Below are positions 42,800 to 53,133 of a DNA stretch of 64,000 nt, in pieces. Under the pieces are notes generated by a model. The model saw only the letters and a list, made by a program, of their open reading frames with translations, had not been told where the DNA came from and made no database searches. How positions within the stretch are numbered: position 1 is the stretch's first letter; every line of letters begins with the position of its first letter. The translations under genes were made by a program, and so were the position numbers. Source of the stretch: Guyanagaster necrorhizus (Eukaryota; Basidiomycota; Agaricomycetes; Agaricales; Physalacriaceae); NCBI RefSeq assembly GCF_019112545.1, contig NW_025064897.1, positions 803,926 to 867,925 on the forward strand, read 5' to 3'.

Positions 42800-43380
42800 C
42801 TATGACACAATTAACCAGGAATTCCCCATGGACTTGGGGAATTTCCCAATGGGCAGCATTTAACAACTTTAAATGCTGATTAGCTGAAGATGTCATTCTG
42901 GCTATACCAAGTCAGGATGGAAGGTTCAGAGTGGAGGCTGACTCTAGTGAAGACACTATTGGAGCAGTACTCTCACAGGAACAAGATGGCAAATGGTGAC
43001 CTGTCACCTTTATGTTAAAGATGCTCACTGTAATGGAATGCAATTATGAGATCTACAACAAAGAACTCCTCACTATAATGCTCACTCTTGCCAAATGGCA
43101 GCATTATCTCATTGGAGCCAATCACACCTTCGAGATCTGGACTGATCACCAGAATCTACAATACTTTTGACAACCCCAAAAGCTTAATCAAAGACAAGCC
43201 AGATAAGTCACAGAATTATCCAAATACAAATACATACTTTATCACAAGGCTGGAGCAGCAAACAAGAAGGCTGATTTCCTCAGCTGCAGGATGGATCATA
43301 ACTAAGGAGGAGATGACAACAAAGAGGTCATGTTACTATGATCAGAACACTTCTGGGCAATAATCATGCCAATGGAAGAG
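42800..43380 (+). pseudogene. Gypsy-C RNase H
   Basis: Reads WTWGISQWAAFNNFKC, RVEADSSEDTIGAVLSQEQD, NYEIYNKELLTIMLTLAKW and FEIWTDHQNLQYF. The YDKEL Asp is Asn here. In phase with Gypsy-A RNase H apart from stops. Confidence 0.85.
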
Positions 43381-43399
43381 GAAATGCATGAACACATCA

Positions 43400-44225
43400 A
43401 GAGCACCACATGGGATCTCCATAAATGGGATCAAAAGATTGCCTCATCACTCAATCATAAGTGAGAGCTAAAGAAAGAAGGGAGATTAATCCACTATGAT
43501 GAAAGGATCTATATTCCAAGAGATCAGAGACTCTGAGGTGACATCATTGCCATCTGTCATGATCATGTGACTGCTGGACATTTAAGGATTGCTAAAACAA
43601 AGGAATTAGTCTTGAGAGAGTATTGGTGGCCAAAAATAGACCATGATATCATCTGATATGTTAAGGCTTGCAAAGTCTGCCAATGAGGCAAGACTTCAAC
43701 ACAACCCAGAGCAGCTCTGCTCCAACCAAATGAGGTCCCTTTGTCACCATAGACCCACATCTCAGTAGATATGATAACTGGACTTTCTGGAAGTGATGGC
43801 TATAATGCAATCATCATCATAGTCGATTGCTTCTTGAAAGCGATCATTCTGATTGTCTGCTCAACAGAACTCACATCTAAGAGATGGGCAAAAATACTAT
43901 GCAATGAGATATATGCAAAATACAGCATGCCTCAAGTAGTAATTTCAGACAGAGAACCACAATTCATGTCCAAATTCTTGGATGACTTATACTGACTGCT
44001 CAACATCAAATGAAATACCTCAATGGCATACCATCCACAGACAGATAGCCAGATGAAACAGGCCAACCAAAAAATTGAAAAGTACCTCAGACTTTTTATT
44101 AGCTATCAACAGGATGACTGGACAGAATAATTAGCACTAGCAGCATTCCAATACAATAACAGAATTCACTCAGCAACAGGTAAAACACCATTCTTTGTGA
44201 ACTACAGACAGAACCCACCAGTTGC
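43400..44225 (+). pseudogene. Gypsy-C integrase core
   Basis: Reads DDRVTAGHLRIAKTKELVLR-like zinc part near 43560-43620 with CKVC at about 43670, then DMITGLSGSDGYNAIIIIVD (43765-43825), VVISDREPQFMSKFLDDLY (43938-43995) and YHPQTDSQM (44030-44055). The Glu of the triad is replaced in TDSQMKQ. Confidence 0.85.
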
Positions 44226-45189
44226 ATAAATAGGAAGGGTTCACACAACAATACCAGCATCTACAAACTTTGCAACAATGATAGCAAAAATCCATGAGAA
44301 AACTAAGACAGCTCTTGAAAAGGCTGCTTCAACCATAAAGAAGCAGTATGACAAACACTGATGTCCAGCACACCAATATTCAACCAATAACAAAGTTTGG
44401 TTGGACACTATGAACCTCCACCTGCCAAAACCAAAGCAAAAACTGGCAGACAAATGAACAGGACCATTCAAAGTTGTGGCCAAGATCAGCAACTCTGCAT
44501 ACAAGTTGCAACTACCTGCAATCTGAAAAATTCATAATGTTTTTAACAAAACATTATTGAATCCATACATCGCTCCAGCCTTTCCAAACCAAGAATGACC
44601 ACTGCCACCTCCAGCAGAACTCATCAACAATGAAGAATATTATAAAATCAATGAGGTACTCAATCACAAAACCCAAAAGGTTAAGGCATGAGACAGAGGC
44701 ATGAAAACAACTGTTGACTATCTAGTCAGCTGGAAAGAATATGGACCAGAATCAAACCAATGGGTCAATGAAAAATATATGAATGTGGAAGAGGCTATTT
44801 GGGACTATGAGCACAGAATCAACAAGGTGGACACAGAGGGGGTCATATTCAATGTTATCTCTGAGCAAATACATCGATCTGCAGTCAAAGTCTTTGTGAA
44901 CCAAAGACATTCTATGACAGGTTCAGCAGATCAGCCACCTAAGATCAGCAGAGGACATGTAGGAACATGGAGCAACAACATCAAAGAGGATAGAGAGGCT
45001 GATACTGCGATGGATGAGCCAGAAATGGTGCAACAATAGGACCAAGCCATCCACCATCTGCAGAACTCAGACCAGAGGATATACAGTGAAGAGCAATCTC
45101 CAGGGAGGATGGAGATGCTGATGCTGTGACTGGTCAGGAGGACTTACCCTAACTTAACCATCGGGACAATGGTCTTAAAGAGGGAGTAA
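44226..45189 (+). pseudogene. Gypsy-C integrase C-terminus, chromodomain and polypurine tract
   Basis: Reads KIHEKTKTALEKAASTIKKQ, LHLPKPKQKLADK, FKVVAKISNSAYKLQLPAI and the chromodomain YKINEVLNHKTQKV..VDYLVSWKEYGPESNQW (about 44640-44770), continuing to about 45040. The 3' end aaagagggagtaa (45169-45189) is the polypurine tract. Confidence 0.88.
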
Positions 45190-45710
45190 TATTACGATTT
45201 TTCCTTTTTTCTTTTCTTTTTCCTTCAGAAATGGCCCCTATCTTTGCTTAGTCAGGGCACTTAGGCCAGTGCTTAGGACTGTGGGAATGCTTAGCTCAGC
45301 AACCCAGTCAGTCATCATCTTATTGCACTGCTGTGTGCTGTGAAGGGAGAGACAATACTCTTTTTGTTCTCCAATAGCAGTGCAACAGTAACAGCACAAC
45401 AGCAAGACAACAGCTTTTGTGGAGAGCCTGGCAACAGCAGGGGTAACAGCTCTACAGCAGACAATATCTTTTGTGAACAGTTATTAATAGCCAGATAACA
45501 GAACAGTATTTAAGTAGCACCGTTTTCATTGTAGTAGCTCCAGCATTAAGCTAAAGTTTATTTTTCACCATCTACTCTTGAGCTCAAGCTTTTTGCCATG
45601 CCTTGAACCACTATCACTATTATCTTATGAACTCAGTCAGTCTAATCCAAAGTGCAAGATTCTGAACTGTTTATCACATGTTGATAGTTATATGGAATTT
45701 GGGCTTAACA
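45190..45710 (+). repeat. 3' LTR of Gypsy-C
   Basis: 521 bp, tattacgattttt to gggcttaaca. The first TG reads TA, the same mutation as in the 3' LTRs of Gypsy-A (24806) and Gypsy-G (17021). It retains one CpG (ttacgattt) where the 5' copy has ttatgattt. Confidence 0.94.
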
Positions 45711-45715
45711 ATATG

Positions 45716-46125
45716 TCCTAAACATATAATAAACAAGCACTGTATCATGTTTGTACAGTCATGCTAGAGTCCACTTAATATGTTATACCAGGCAAAGTGC
45801 TTCAAGGCTGGAGACAAGCTAGGCTCAAGAGAAGATAGTGTGAGACAAACTTATAGCTCAAAGCTGGACTACTACAGCAAGAGCTATCCTACTTATATAT
45901 TGTTCAGCTTGTAATAAATATAGCTACTGCCTATTATGCTATTCTGTGCTATAATGCTGATTCTGTCTGGTCATCAGGGATAAGACAATGGGGAATTGTC
46001 TATGGATGAGGCAACTGAGTACAATGGCATCCTGTCTGTTGTGATTATCTAATTCTCCCCATGCCCTTCAGGAAGATGCTCTGATAAGACAAGAAAAAGA
46101 ACAAAATATGAAGAAAATCATAACA
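45716..46125 (-). mobile_element. L3 solo LTR, right piece
   Basis: Continuation of 37062-37083 after the Gypsy-C insertion. It ends aaaatcataaca and is followed by the gcatg duplication. Internal blocks gctagagtccactta, gcttcaaggctgg and cctacttatata match the sister solo LTR at 48420-48875 in the opposite orientation. Confidence 0.9.
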
Positions 46126-48317
46126 GCATGCCTGCAGAGTTGTGGACAAGCAAATGGCAGAATGTCTCTCATCTGTATATATTTGGTAGTATATGTTGGA
46201 TGAAGATTCTTATAGTGAATGAATAGCAAGTTACTGGCAGAAGCAAATTAAATGAGTGGTCAATCAGAGTATATTTACTGGAATATGCTTCTGAGAGTCA
46301 TTACAAATTACTTGATGAATCTGACAAGATCTTCATCTCTCATGATATTGTTTTCAAAGAAGGTCTGCCATATTGCACACTGTTAGCTGTAGAGGAGACT
46401 GAAGTGAATGGCAACCTTTTTCATGATACTTTGAAGAATCTAAATAAAACATTGATCAATACTACTATTGATGGTGCTCAGCTAAATGTACTTGAAGTCC
46501 ATGAGCCAGTACATTAGAATCTAAAACCACCATATCACTCAACATAAATATCCAACTTGATCTGAGCAGCTGCTGAATCTCATGAGTATCAGCAATCTGA
46601 GAGATATGTCAGGGATATAAGAGAGAACTAAGCAACTGACTCTATACATCTATGAGCAGCAGTCACACAGATGAGGAAACTTAGCATGGACCTCAATGAG
46701 TATGTTGTATTTCTTGCTAATACCAAGACATTCCACCATATTTCAAAGATATACAAAGAGGCTATGAGACTGGATTCAAAGTGATAAAGAGCTGCAATGG
46801 ATGATGAGTATAATATGCACATTCAGAAGCATACCTAAGATTTGATACTAGTGATATCAGAGATAAACATAATAGACTCAACATGGATTTATAATATTAA
46901 GTGGGACAGTGATAGAAATTATATCAGAGACAAGGCAAGACTAGTCAGAAAGAGATATATTCAGCAACTTAGCATCAACTATAATGAAACTTAAGCAGCA
47001 GTAACTCAACTCAAATCAGTCCAAATCACAGCTGCAATCACAGCAAGCATAAACCTCTATCTTTGGCAAGTTGATTTCATCTCAGTATATCTGAATAGTG
47101 AAGCAAAGGAGGATATTTACATGCACTAGCCAGAGAGATATGTTGTATCTGATGAAAAAGATAAGGTCTGCAAACTTGTTCATACTATTTATACAATGAT
47201 GTAAGAGGCATATGATTGGTTTGAGATACTAGCCAAGATGTACAATAATCTTAGATACTATATCTCTTAAGCTGACCCTTGCATTTGAACAAAGTGAGAT
47301 GAGAATGAATCTTTTACCATAATAGACATGTATATGAACAATATATGAGAGGCATCAATGAGTACTGAAGAGGCTAGCAGAAGGAAAGAGGAGCTTGCTG
47401 AACACTGGAAAATAAAAGACATGAGAGAAAAGAGCTACTTCTTAGACATGCAAGTGGATTAAGACTCAAATACTAGCATGGTGTGACTATCTCAGCAACT
47501 ATATTGAAAACACATTATTGAGAGGTTTGATCTGCAAAATATACTCTTTTGATTGATGCTGATGCCTGTGAAAATCATACTTGACTTGACAATAGTACCA
47601 TCCTTTCTTGAAGAGAAAGAAGAAATAGAAAGAAAACCCTATCATCAAGTCCTTAGATCTATGATGTGAGAGCAACTGGCAACATGACCAGATCTTGCAT
47701 ACTCAGTCAGTATGCTCTCATGATTTCAAAATAATTCTGGATTAGTGCACTGGAACTTTCTTATGCATGTCATTGGATATATCAAGTTCACTATTGACTA
47801 TGGCATCACTTACTCATAAAATGCACCCCTCAAGCTGATGGAATTTGTTGATGCTGATTATGGAGAATACAAGAATACTCTGAGATCCACCTCAGGATAT
47901 GTATTTATGATGTCTGATGGTCTCATAGCATAGAGTTCTAAGCATCAAGCAACTATTGCTCTTTCTACCATTGAAGCCAAGTTCATCTCACTCACTTAAG
48001 CTGTCTAACAGCTAAAGTGGATGTTTTCTTGGTTAAAGGAGGTTGGATTGGAACAGGATAAGCTGGAGATACTTAAATACAACAACCATGGTGTGGTATT
48101 GCCAACAAATACAACACACAATCACCATAAAGTCAAGCACATTGATATCCACAAACATCATATTTATAAACTTGTGCATAGTGATGAGATCAAGATCAAT
48201 TTTATTCAGAGAAAGATCAATACTATAGACCTTTTTATAAAATCACTTCACTGCAACTATCATTATTCTATCTCAGTGACTTGAATCTCATGGATTGACC
48301 ACCCATGCCTGGAGGAG
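46126..48317 (+). pseudogene. Copia-3 part 3: integrase C-terminus, reverse transcriptase, RNase H
   Basis: Plus-strand reading continues directly from 37061: ELWTSKWQNVSHLYIFGSIC, FSKKVCHIAHC, RT with IRDKARLVRKRYIQQLSINY, VDFISVYLNSEAKEDIYMH and LGMQVD, then RNase H with FVDADYGEYKNTLRSTSGYV, HQATIALSTIEAKFISLT, HNHHKVKHIDIHKHHIYKLV and NTIDLFIKSL. The purine tract ctggaggag ends at 48317. All frames carry stops. The 19377-48317 pieces together make a nearly complete Copia pol. Confidence 0.88.
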
Positions 48318-49034
48318 TGTTGAACAAGATATGTAATACTCAATGCAGTCTCAACTATATTATATGCCATTCATTACAGACTTTTGTTTTTCCATACCCC
48401 TAAACTTCATTCTGACAGTTGTTATGATTTTTTCTTATCCTATCATTTTTCCTTCTTGTCTTATCAGAGTGTCTATCTTATCTTGAGCACTTACTCAAGA
48501 GCATGAGAAAGATTATGTAATTACAACAGATGGACAGTGCTATTGTACTTGGTTGCCTCATTTATGAACCATTCCTCATTGTCTACTCCCCAATGACCAG
48601 GCAGAATAAGCAGGGTAATGCAGGACAGTACAATAGGCAATAGTTATATTTATCACAGCTCAGGATGGTATATAAGTAGGATAGCTCTCACTGTAGTAAT
48701 CCAGCTTCAAGCTATAAGTTTATTTCATACTATCTCATCTCAAGCCTAGTCTATCTCCAGCCTTGAAGCACCAAATCTACCAAGAACATATTCAGTGGAC
48801 TCTAGCGTGACTGTATGAACACAATACAGTGCTAGTTTATCATATATTCAGATCACATGCCAGTTAGATCTAACAACAGTATATATACTATGCAGTTACT
48901 TCTGCAACCTCAGTCATTTCACCTGTACTGTGCTGACTGAGATATGTGTTACCTAGCTTGTATACCTTGCATACTTTACTTACTCACTTCTTAGTTCTGA
49001 TTACATTGTTCATTTTATATTAGAATCCTCAACA
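48318..49034 (+). mobile_element. Copia LTR (about 256 bp) split by the L3 solo LTR
   Basis: It begins TGTTGAACAAG after the Copia-3 purine tract and, with the L3 insertion at 48420-48875 removed, ends ATCCTCAACA at 49034, giving TGTTGA/TCAACA inverted ends. On its right side the minus strand also shows a purine tract (aggaggag) that ends the Copia-4 RNase H. The LTR is therefore bordered by a polypurine tract on both sides, and its assignment to Copia-3, Copia-4 or a fusion of both is uncertain. Confidence 0.6.
48420..48875 (-). mobile_element. L3 solo LTR, TSD ACAGT
   Basis: 456 bp, beginning tgttatgattttttctta and ending gatctaaca. Perfect duplications acagt lie at 48415-48419 and 48876-48880. 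It is the inverted sister of the split L3 LTR at 37062/45716. No internal coding DNA is present, so the provirus was lost by LTR-LTR recombination. Orientation is opposite to the split L3 copy; the sign is by convention. Confidence 0.92.
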
Positions 49035-49755
49035 CTCCTCCTGAAATCTATGCTCATAGCTTCAAATACCCATCATCCCTATTTTGCATAGTAACTCTAC
49101 TGCCCAAGATTTTGAAACTGATTTAGTGAGTATGTCAGTGATGTTTTCTTCTGATGGGACATATTTGATGTCCAGTTCCTTTAATTGAATGGCATCATGA
49201 ATCCAGTGGTAGTCCATCAAGAAATGCTTGGATTTTCTGTGACCTTTCATGGAGTGTGTGAGATCTATAATGCTATTGTTGTCACACCATAAATAGTATA
49301 GCCATTCTTTTGTGTTATAAATATAGAGTAGAGTAGAGTACAGAGGATTAGATTAGCCTCTTGAGAGAGAGACATTCTACTTAAATACATTTTGTACTAC
49401 TTTGAGATCTTTCTATGAAATACTATATAAGTCCAGATCACAGTCTAAGTCAGCTGCTGATTGACATAGCATCTTCAAGTATGTTCTTGTACTCACTCAG
49501 GATTGCTATCCCAACACCTTGAATAACTCAAACTTGTCAAGAAACAATCTCATCCATCTGGATTGCCAACCACTAGACAGCTGTGTCAAGTGTTTGAAGT
49601 GCAAATTTTGAAGCAAACAAAGATGAACCTGTTTGGAGTAGCAGCTTGCTCTATTGTATTTGACAGCCTGACACCAGAGCAACATCAATAGCCAGTTATA
49701 TTTCAGTGTGGTCAAACATTGAGCCCAGTGACCTTAGGCTGGTGATGTTGCCTAG
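49035..49755 (-). pseudogene. Copia-4: RNase H 3' end of a minus-strand Copia
   Basis: Minus strand 49062-49250 reads GHRKSKHFLMDYHWIHDAIQ, LKELDIKYVPSEENITDILT and KSVSKSW, the end of Copia RNase H (HID-RYH...ADILTK). Upstream, after removal of the solo LTR at 49313-49516, it continues QGKKEWLYYLWCDNNSIIDL. The fragment ends near 49755, where AT-rich, CpG-free sequence gives way to host DNA. Confidence 0.82.
49313..49516 (-). mobile_element. Solo LTR of the Copia-1 family, TSD TTTTG/CCTTG
   Basis: 204 bp; the reverse complement runs TGTTGGGATAGCAATCC to TATTTATAACA and aligns with the Copia-1 3' LTR at 3008-3215. Flanks ttttg (49308-49312) and ccttg (49517-49521) differ by two C/T changes and are read as a decayed duplication. 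It interrupts the Copia-4 RNase H frame. Confidence 0.8.
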
Positions 49756-49969
49756 AAACACGCTCGCCAAAAATTTTGCGTTAAAAAAAGTTAACCCCGG
49801 CCATATTAACGACACATTGGCACGTGATCGCGACTAAGTTGTTCCGCCAGTCCGGGTTCATAAGTTCCGTTAAGACGTTTCGTTACGAAGTCTTCTGGTG
49901 CTGATACTTTTTTTTCCTAGGGTGCCTCAGCGTACTACTCATCAGATGTATGAATCACTAGTACACATT
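49756..49969 (+). promoter_or_regulatory. Upstream region of the lactonase gene
   Basis: CpG reappears here after 49.7 kb of depletion. The region holds a CACGTG hexamer (49820-49825) and a polypyrimidine-AG (actttttttttcctag, ending 49920) resembling a 3' splice site, so a 5' UTR intron is possible. No clear TATA box was found. Confidence 0.4.
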
Positions 49970-51139
49970 ATGGACATCCACATCCTCTCTGGCTCCTTCA
50001 CCTCGCTTTCTCTCTTCCTCCTTGCATTTTCCCCGGTGAACCGTTCGCTCCGTCTCCTTCGGATTATACCCGCCTCTGGGCCGCATCAATATATTTCCCA
50101 GACCCCTCGGGCAGTATATGCGACGACATGGGCGTCTCCACCAGCCTTACACGCATGGGCACTGCCTTCTTTAACTCACATCGGCAGTACATCCATTACA
50201 GCAACATCGTCGTATATCGCAACCCTCGACTCTCATGCCTACTCCATGGGTGGACCCACAGGAGAAGTGCATTTACTTGACCCGGTGTCTGGTTTGTGGG
50301 GACAGAAAATCCAAGAGATCCTGTTCATCGAACCTGATGAGCTACCAGAGGCTGATAAGACGAGGAAAGCGTTGAGATACGGCTCCCATGCGATAGAGTT
50401 CACAAGTGATGGAAATTATGGGTTTGTTCCTGTCCTTGGTACGGAAGAGATCCATATCTTCAAGAAATCTCGAGTCGATGGGACGCTTGAACGGGTAGGG
50501 AAAGCCAAGGGGCAGGCCGGAGATGGCCCACGGCATGTGAAAGTGCATCCAAACGGAGAAGTTGTCTACTGTGTGGCTGAACATAGTAACAACCTGGACG
50601 TGTACACCTTCAGTACCATGCCTATACCGTCTCTCATGCTCGTCAATTCTCAGCCTCTCTACGCTTCCGGTTCAGCCCACTCCTACCGGGGTGACACCCT
50701 CCTACTCACGCCTTCAGCCAACCAGATATTCGCAACCACTCGCGGCGCGACGTCGAGGGATCCAGGTTACATCGCCGTCTTTTCCCTCTCCCCATCTGGT
50801 CTATTTAGCGGCCAAGCCGAGTATTACGAGACTCCAACTTCGGGAGGAAAAGCTCACGCCATCGACTTACTCCCCAAGTCTTCATTACCTTCCTCGGACC
50901 AGGAGTCATTCTCCGTGCCAGTAGAATCAGTCTGGATACTCCTTACAGATGACGATCCGTGCACTCAAATTGCCGAACCTTGCGCCAGTGTACGCATTCT
51001 TGAATGGGATGGCTGGGGTACGGGTGGGATACATGAGGTTGCTGCGTATGCTGGGATGGAGATGCAGGGTGGAAGTCATGCTATTTTCTTGCACGAACAT
51101 GGGGCTACCGAGGGGGAGGTGCGGCATGATGAGTTGTAG
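49970..51139 (+). CDS. Carboxy-cis,cis-muconate cyclase-like lactonase (seven-bladed beta-propeller)
   Basis: Members of this family (3-carboxy-cis,cis-muconate lactonizing enzyme) act in the eukaryotic beta-ketoadipate pathway of aromatic breakdown; relatives are 6-phosphogluconolactonase-like. The ATG at 49970 gives 389 residues, the usual family size, and begins MDIHILSGSFTSLSLFLLAF, the first propeller strand. Upstream in-frame codons add 24 residues without conservation. Family blocks are VYATTWASPPALHAW (about 55-69), YGSHAIEFTSDGNYGFVPVL (about 139-158), GDGPRHVKVHPNGEVVYCVA (about 184-203) and GGKAHAIDLLP (about 302-312), ending with HGATEGEVRHDEL. No intron is needed. No signal peptide is evident, so it is probably cytosolic. 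The nearest retrotransposon fossil is about 200 bp upstream, and the gene itself is undamaged. Confidence 0.9.
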   Translation: MDIHILSGSFTSLSLFLLAFSPVNRSLRLLRIIPASGPHQYISQTPRAVYATTWASPPALHAWALPSLTHIGSTSITATSSYIATLDSHAYSMGGPTGEVHLLDPVSGLWGQKIQEILFIEPDELPEADKTRKALRYGSHAIEFTSDGNYGFVPVLGTEEIHIFKKSRVDGTLERVGKAKGQAGDGPRHVKVHPNGEVVYCVAEHSNNLDVYTFSTMPIPSLMLVNSQPLYASGSAHSYRGDTLLLTPSANQIFATTRGATSRDPGYIAVFSLSPSGLFSGQAEYYETPTSGGKAHAIDLLPKSSLPSSDQESFSVPVESVWILLTDDDPCTQIAEPCASVRILEWDGWGTGGIHEVAAYAGMEMQGGSHAIFLHEHGATEGEVRHDEL

Positions 51140-51979
51140 AGCCGCTGATGCACTGCAGTTCTTGCTGTTTAACGCGTCAAAACACAGGTACGCGTCGTAA
51201 ATCTAAAGGCTTGTTCGGTACATTTTTCTTGCTTGTGAATGAACAGACCTCGAAGTCAAAAGTTCTGTATTCATACATCCTTTAATCTTAAGTAATGTCG
51301 GCAGTGCGTTGCTGGAAGAGAACGATATCTGGTCACGACGACTAATAAATGCGTCTTCCTTTCTTCCATTATTTGGACAACAGCTTCCTGATGGATGCTG
51401 GGAACTTCTGGATCGACATAGATGTATCGTTCAAAGGAAGCTGATTGCAGAACAAAGCTAAGTGTACTAGTAAGAACATGGTTTATTAGCCTCTCCTTCG
51501 CTCAGGCATTAAACGCTAGCTCCGTAGCAGGTTCGCGCATAGAACCTCAAGGGCCAGTTGTTTATGAAAATCATTCGAGATCAGGATTGAGAGATCGTCA
51601 AAAAGATCTTCAGAATTCGAGGAAGCGCAGTTGTCAGATGAAATCGACGGACCGATGGTTCTACGAAGTTGGAGTACTACGTACTTCAAATGAAAATGCG
51701 CTTTGACTCGTTTCTCAAAGATCAGCGTGAGTATGTATACATGTCACCTTTTCTATGACAAGGAGCTATGTACGACGAATATAATGAAGCACATACTACA
51801 TAAGTAACCCGACATGTTAACCTGTCGTTATGAGGCAGCGCTCCAGAGAAAGAATGCATGTGACTGAGCTAGAGGAGAGTACCAGCTCAGTTTCTTGATG
51901 CTATCACGAAACAAAGATCCTGATTAACAGCAGTTAGGTTTCCAGAGATAGACTGATTAGATACAGTACTAAAGCGACA
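51140..51979. other. Intergenic, nothing identified
   Basis: Separates convergent genes (lactonase + and hypothetical -). Short open frames exist (for example 51422-51706, +) but lack recognisable motifs, and I see no RNA gene. It presumably holds both 3' ends. Confidence 0.6.
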
Positions 51980-53133
51980 TCATCCATAACCAGTCTCTCC
52001 ACCTCCTTCTCCCTTGCCGTTCACGCCATTTCGCTGGCCAACAGCAACGGGCTGAATGAAATCATCCTCCTCACTGACAGGCTCATCACCATCGTTATCC
52101 TCTCTCTCAACCCGTCTGCCAGCAACCCCTTTGGCAGCTCTCTCACGGGCTCTTCGTCGCCTTCTGAGAATCTTCTTCCGTCTTCGGATCGCTCGTCGAT
52201 ACCCTTCCTCGTCGCCATAGAAGAGCTCATACTCACAGTACGCGCAAATCCACTCGTTCGTACCTTGTTGTGCAAGAGAAGTAGGGGTAGAGGTGCCGTT
52301 CTTCGATTTACTCTTCCGTGGGGGTATTTCTGCAGTGAGGAACCTCACCGCCACGAATTCGCTATTGGTATTGCTAACGGGCTGCTCAGCGCCTGGAACG
52401 CGAGAAGGCACGTAGTTCCGCAAATGATGGGGGTTCGAAGCATTTGCAAGGGCGCTACGCTTTTTCGTTTTCTTCTTCGCATTTGGAGGAGGTGGCAGAG
52501 GTTTGATGGCATTTGCAGCGGCAGTAGGTTTCTTCTTTGGTGCTGATAACCTTTTCCGAAGCAGATCTACGGCACTTTTCGTATTTCGAAGGTTCGTGGT
52601 AGCTGACGCAGGGTCAGCATATCGTCGATTTACAAAGCCAGTACAAACTAACCTTCAGAAGGGTAATTGAAGGTAAACGCAAACCCTTCCAAATCTTTGA
52701 GAGGAGGTCGTTTAACGACAGATCTTCCCGCTCTGACCACTTCCCTCTTCGAGAGGCGTCGACGTTTCCCTTCCCTGTCTCCAAGCAGCCCAAGCATCAA
52801 TGCTCGTTCGACTACGTCTGCTTCTCCTTCCTCTACCAGACCCTCGAGATGTTTCCGGCGAACTCGAACGCTCTCCTTGAACTGCATTCCAGCAGCAGTG
52901 ATCCTTGAGACACGTCCCTGGACCTCGCCACCAACCACATGGGGGACCTTGCGTTTCTTGGCATTGCCACCTTCGATGCGAGATTCCTCAAGGAGATTCG
53001 TCAAAATCGGCATATAGTACTCGAGCGGCAAAGGTGCAAGAGGCGGAGACGACGAGGGCGATGTGCGTTGGCGTTTTGGGAGCGGCTTGACCCTGCGTAG
53101 CGGAGGAGTCAGAGGTGGTGAATAAGCCGACAT
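51980..53133 (-). CDS. Conserved-looking fungal hypothetical protein, two exons
   Basis: Exon 1 is 53133 to 52653 and exon 2 is 52602 to 51980, with a 50-nt intron (52603-52652: gttagt donor, ctgac branch, gcgtcag acceptor) in phase 1; total 367 residues. The start context caccATG follows a T/A-rich run. The N-terminus is Pro/Arg-rich (MSAYSPPLTPPLRRVKPLPK). Middle segments include EYYMPILTNLLEESRIEGG, RKHLEGLVEEGEADVVERAL and GFAFTFNYPSE. Exon 2 has a Lys/Pro-rich linker, then NEWICAYCEYELFYGDEEGY, and a very basic helix AIRRRKKILRRRRRARERAA (about residues 280-320), suggesting nuclear localisation. The CxxC in ICAYC could be half of a metal site. I do not recognise a named domain. Confidence 0.85.

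Larger units (their letters stand above)
37084..45710 (+). mobile_element. Gypsy-C: plus-strand LTR retrotransposon, TSD ATATG
   Basis: Two 521-bp LTRs (37084-37604 and 45190-45710) flank 7.6 kb of internal DNA and have perfect duplications atatg at 37079-37083 and 45711-45715. The target was the L3 solo LTR already resident in Copia-3. Plus-strand order is Gag extension, Gag core, protease, RT, RNase H, integrase, chromodomain. The element is close to Gypsy-A in sequence but far more decayed, with many TGA, TAG and TAA from transitions. Confidence 0.95.

Noticed and set aside
49898..49969. Upstream start of the lactonase (MLILFF..)
   Set aside because: The extra 24 residues begin before a likely splice-acceptor-like tract, while the family N-terminus starts at the ATG at 49970.
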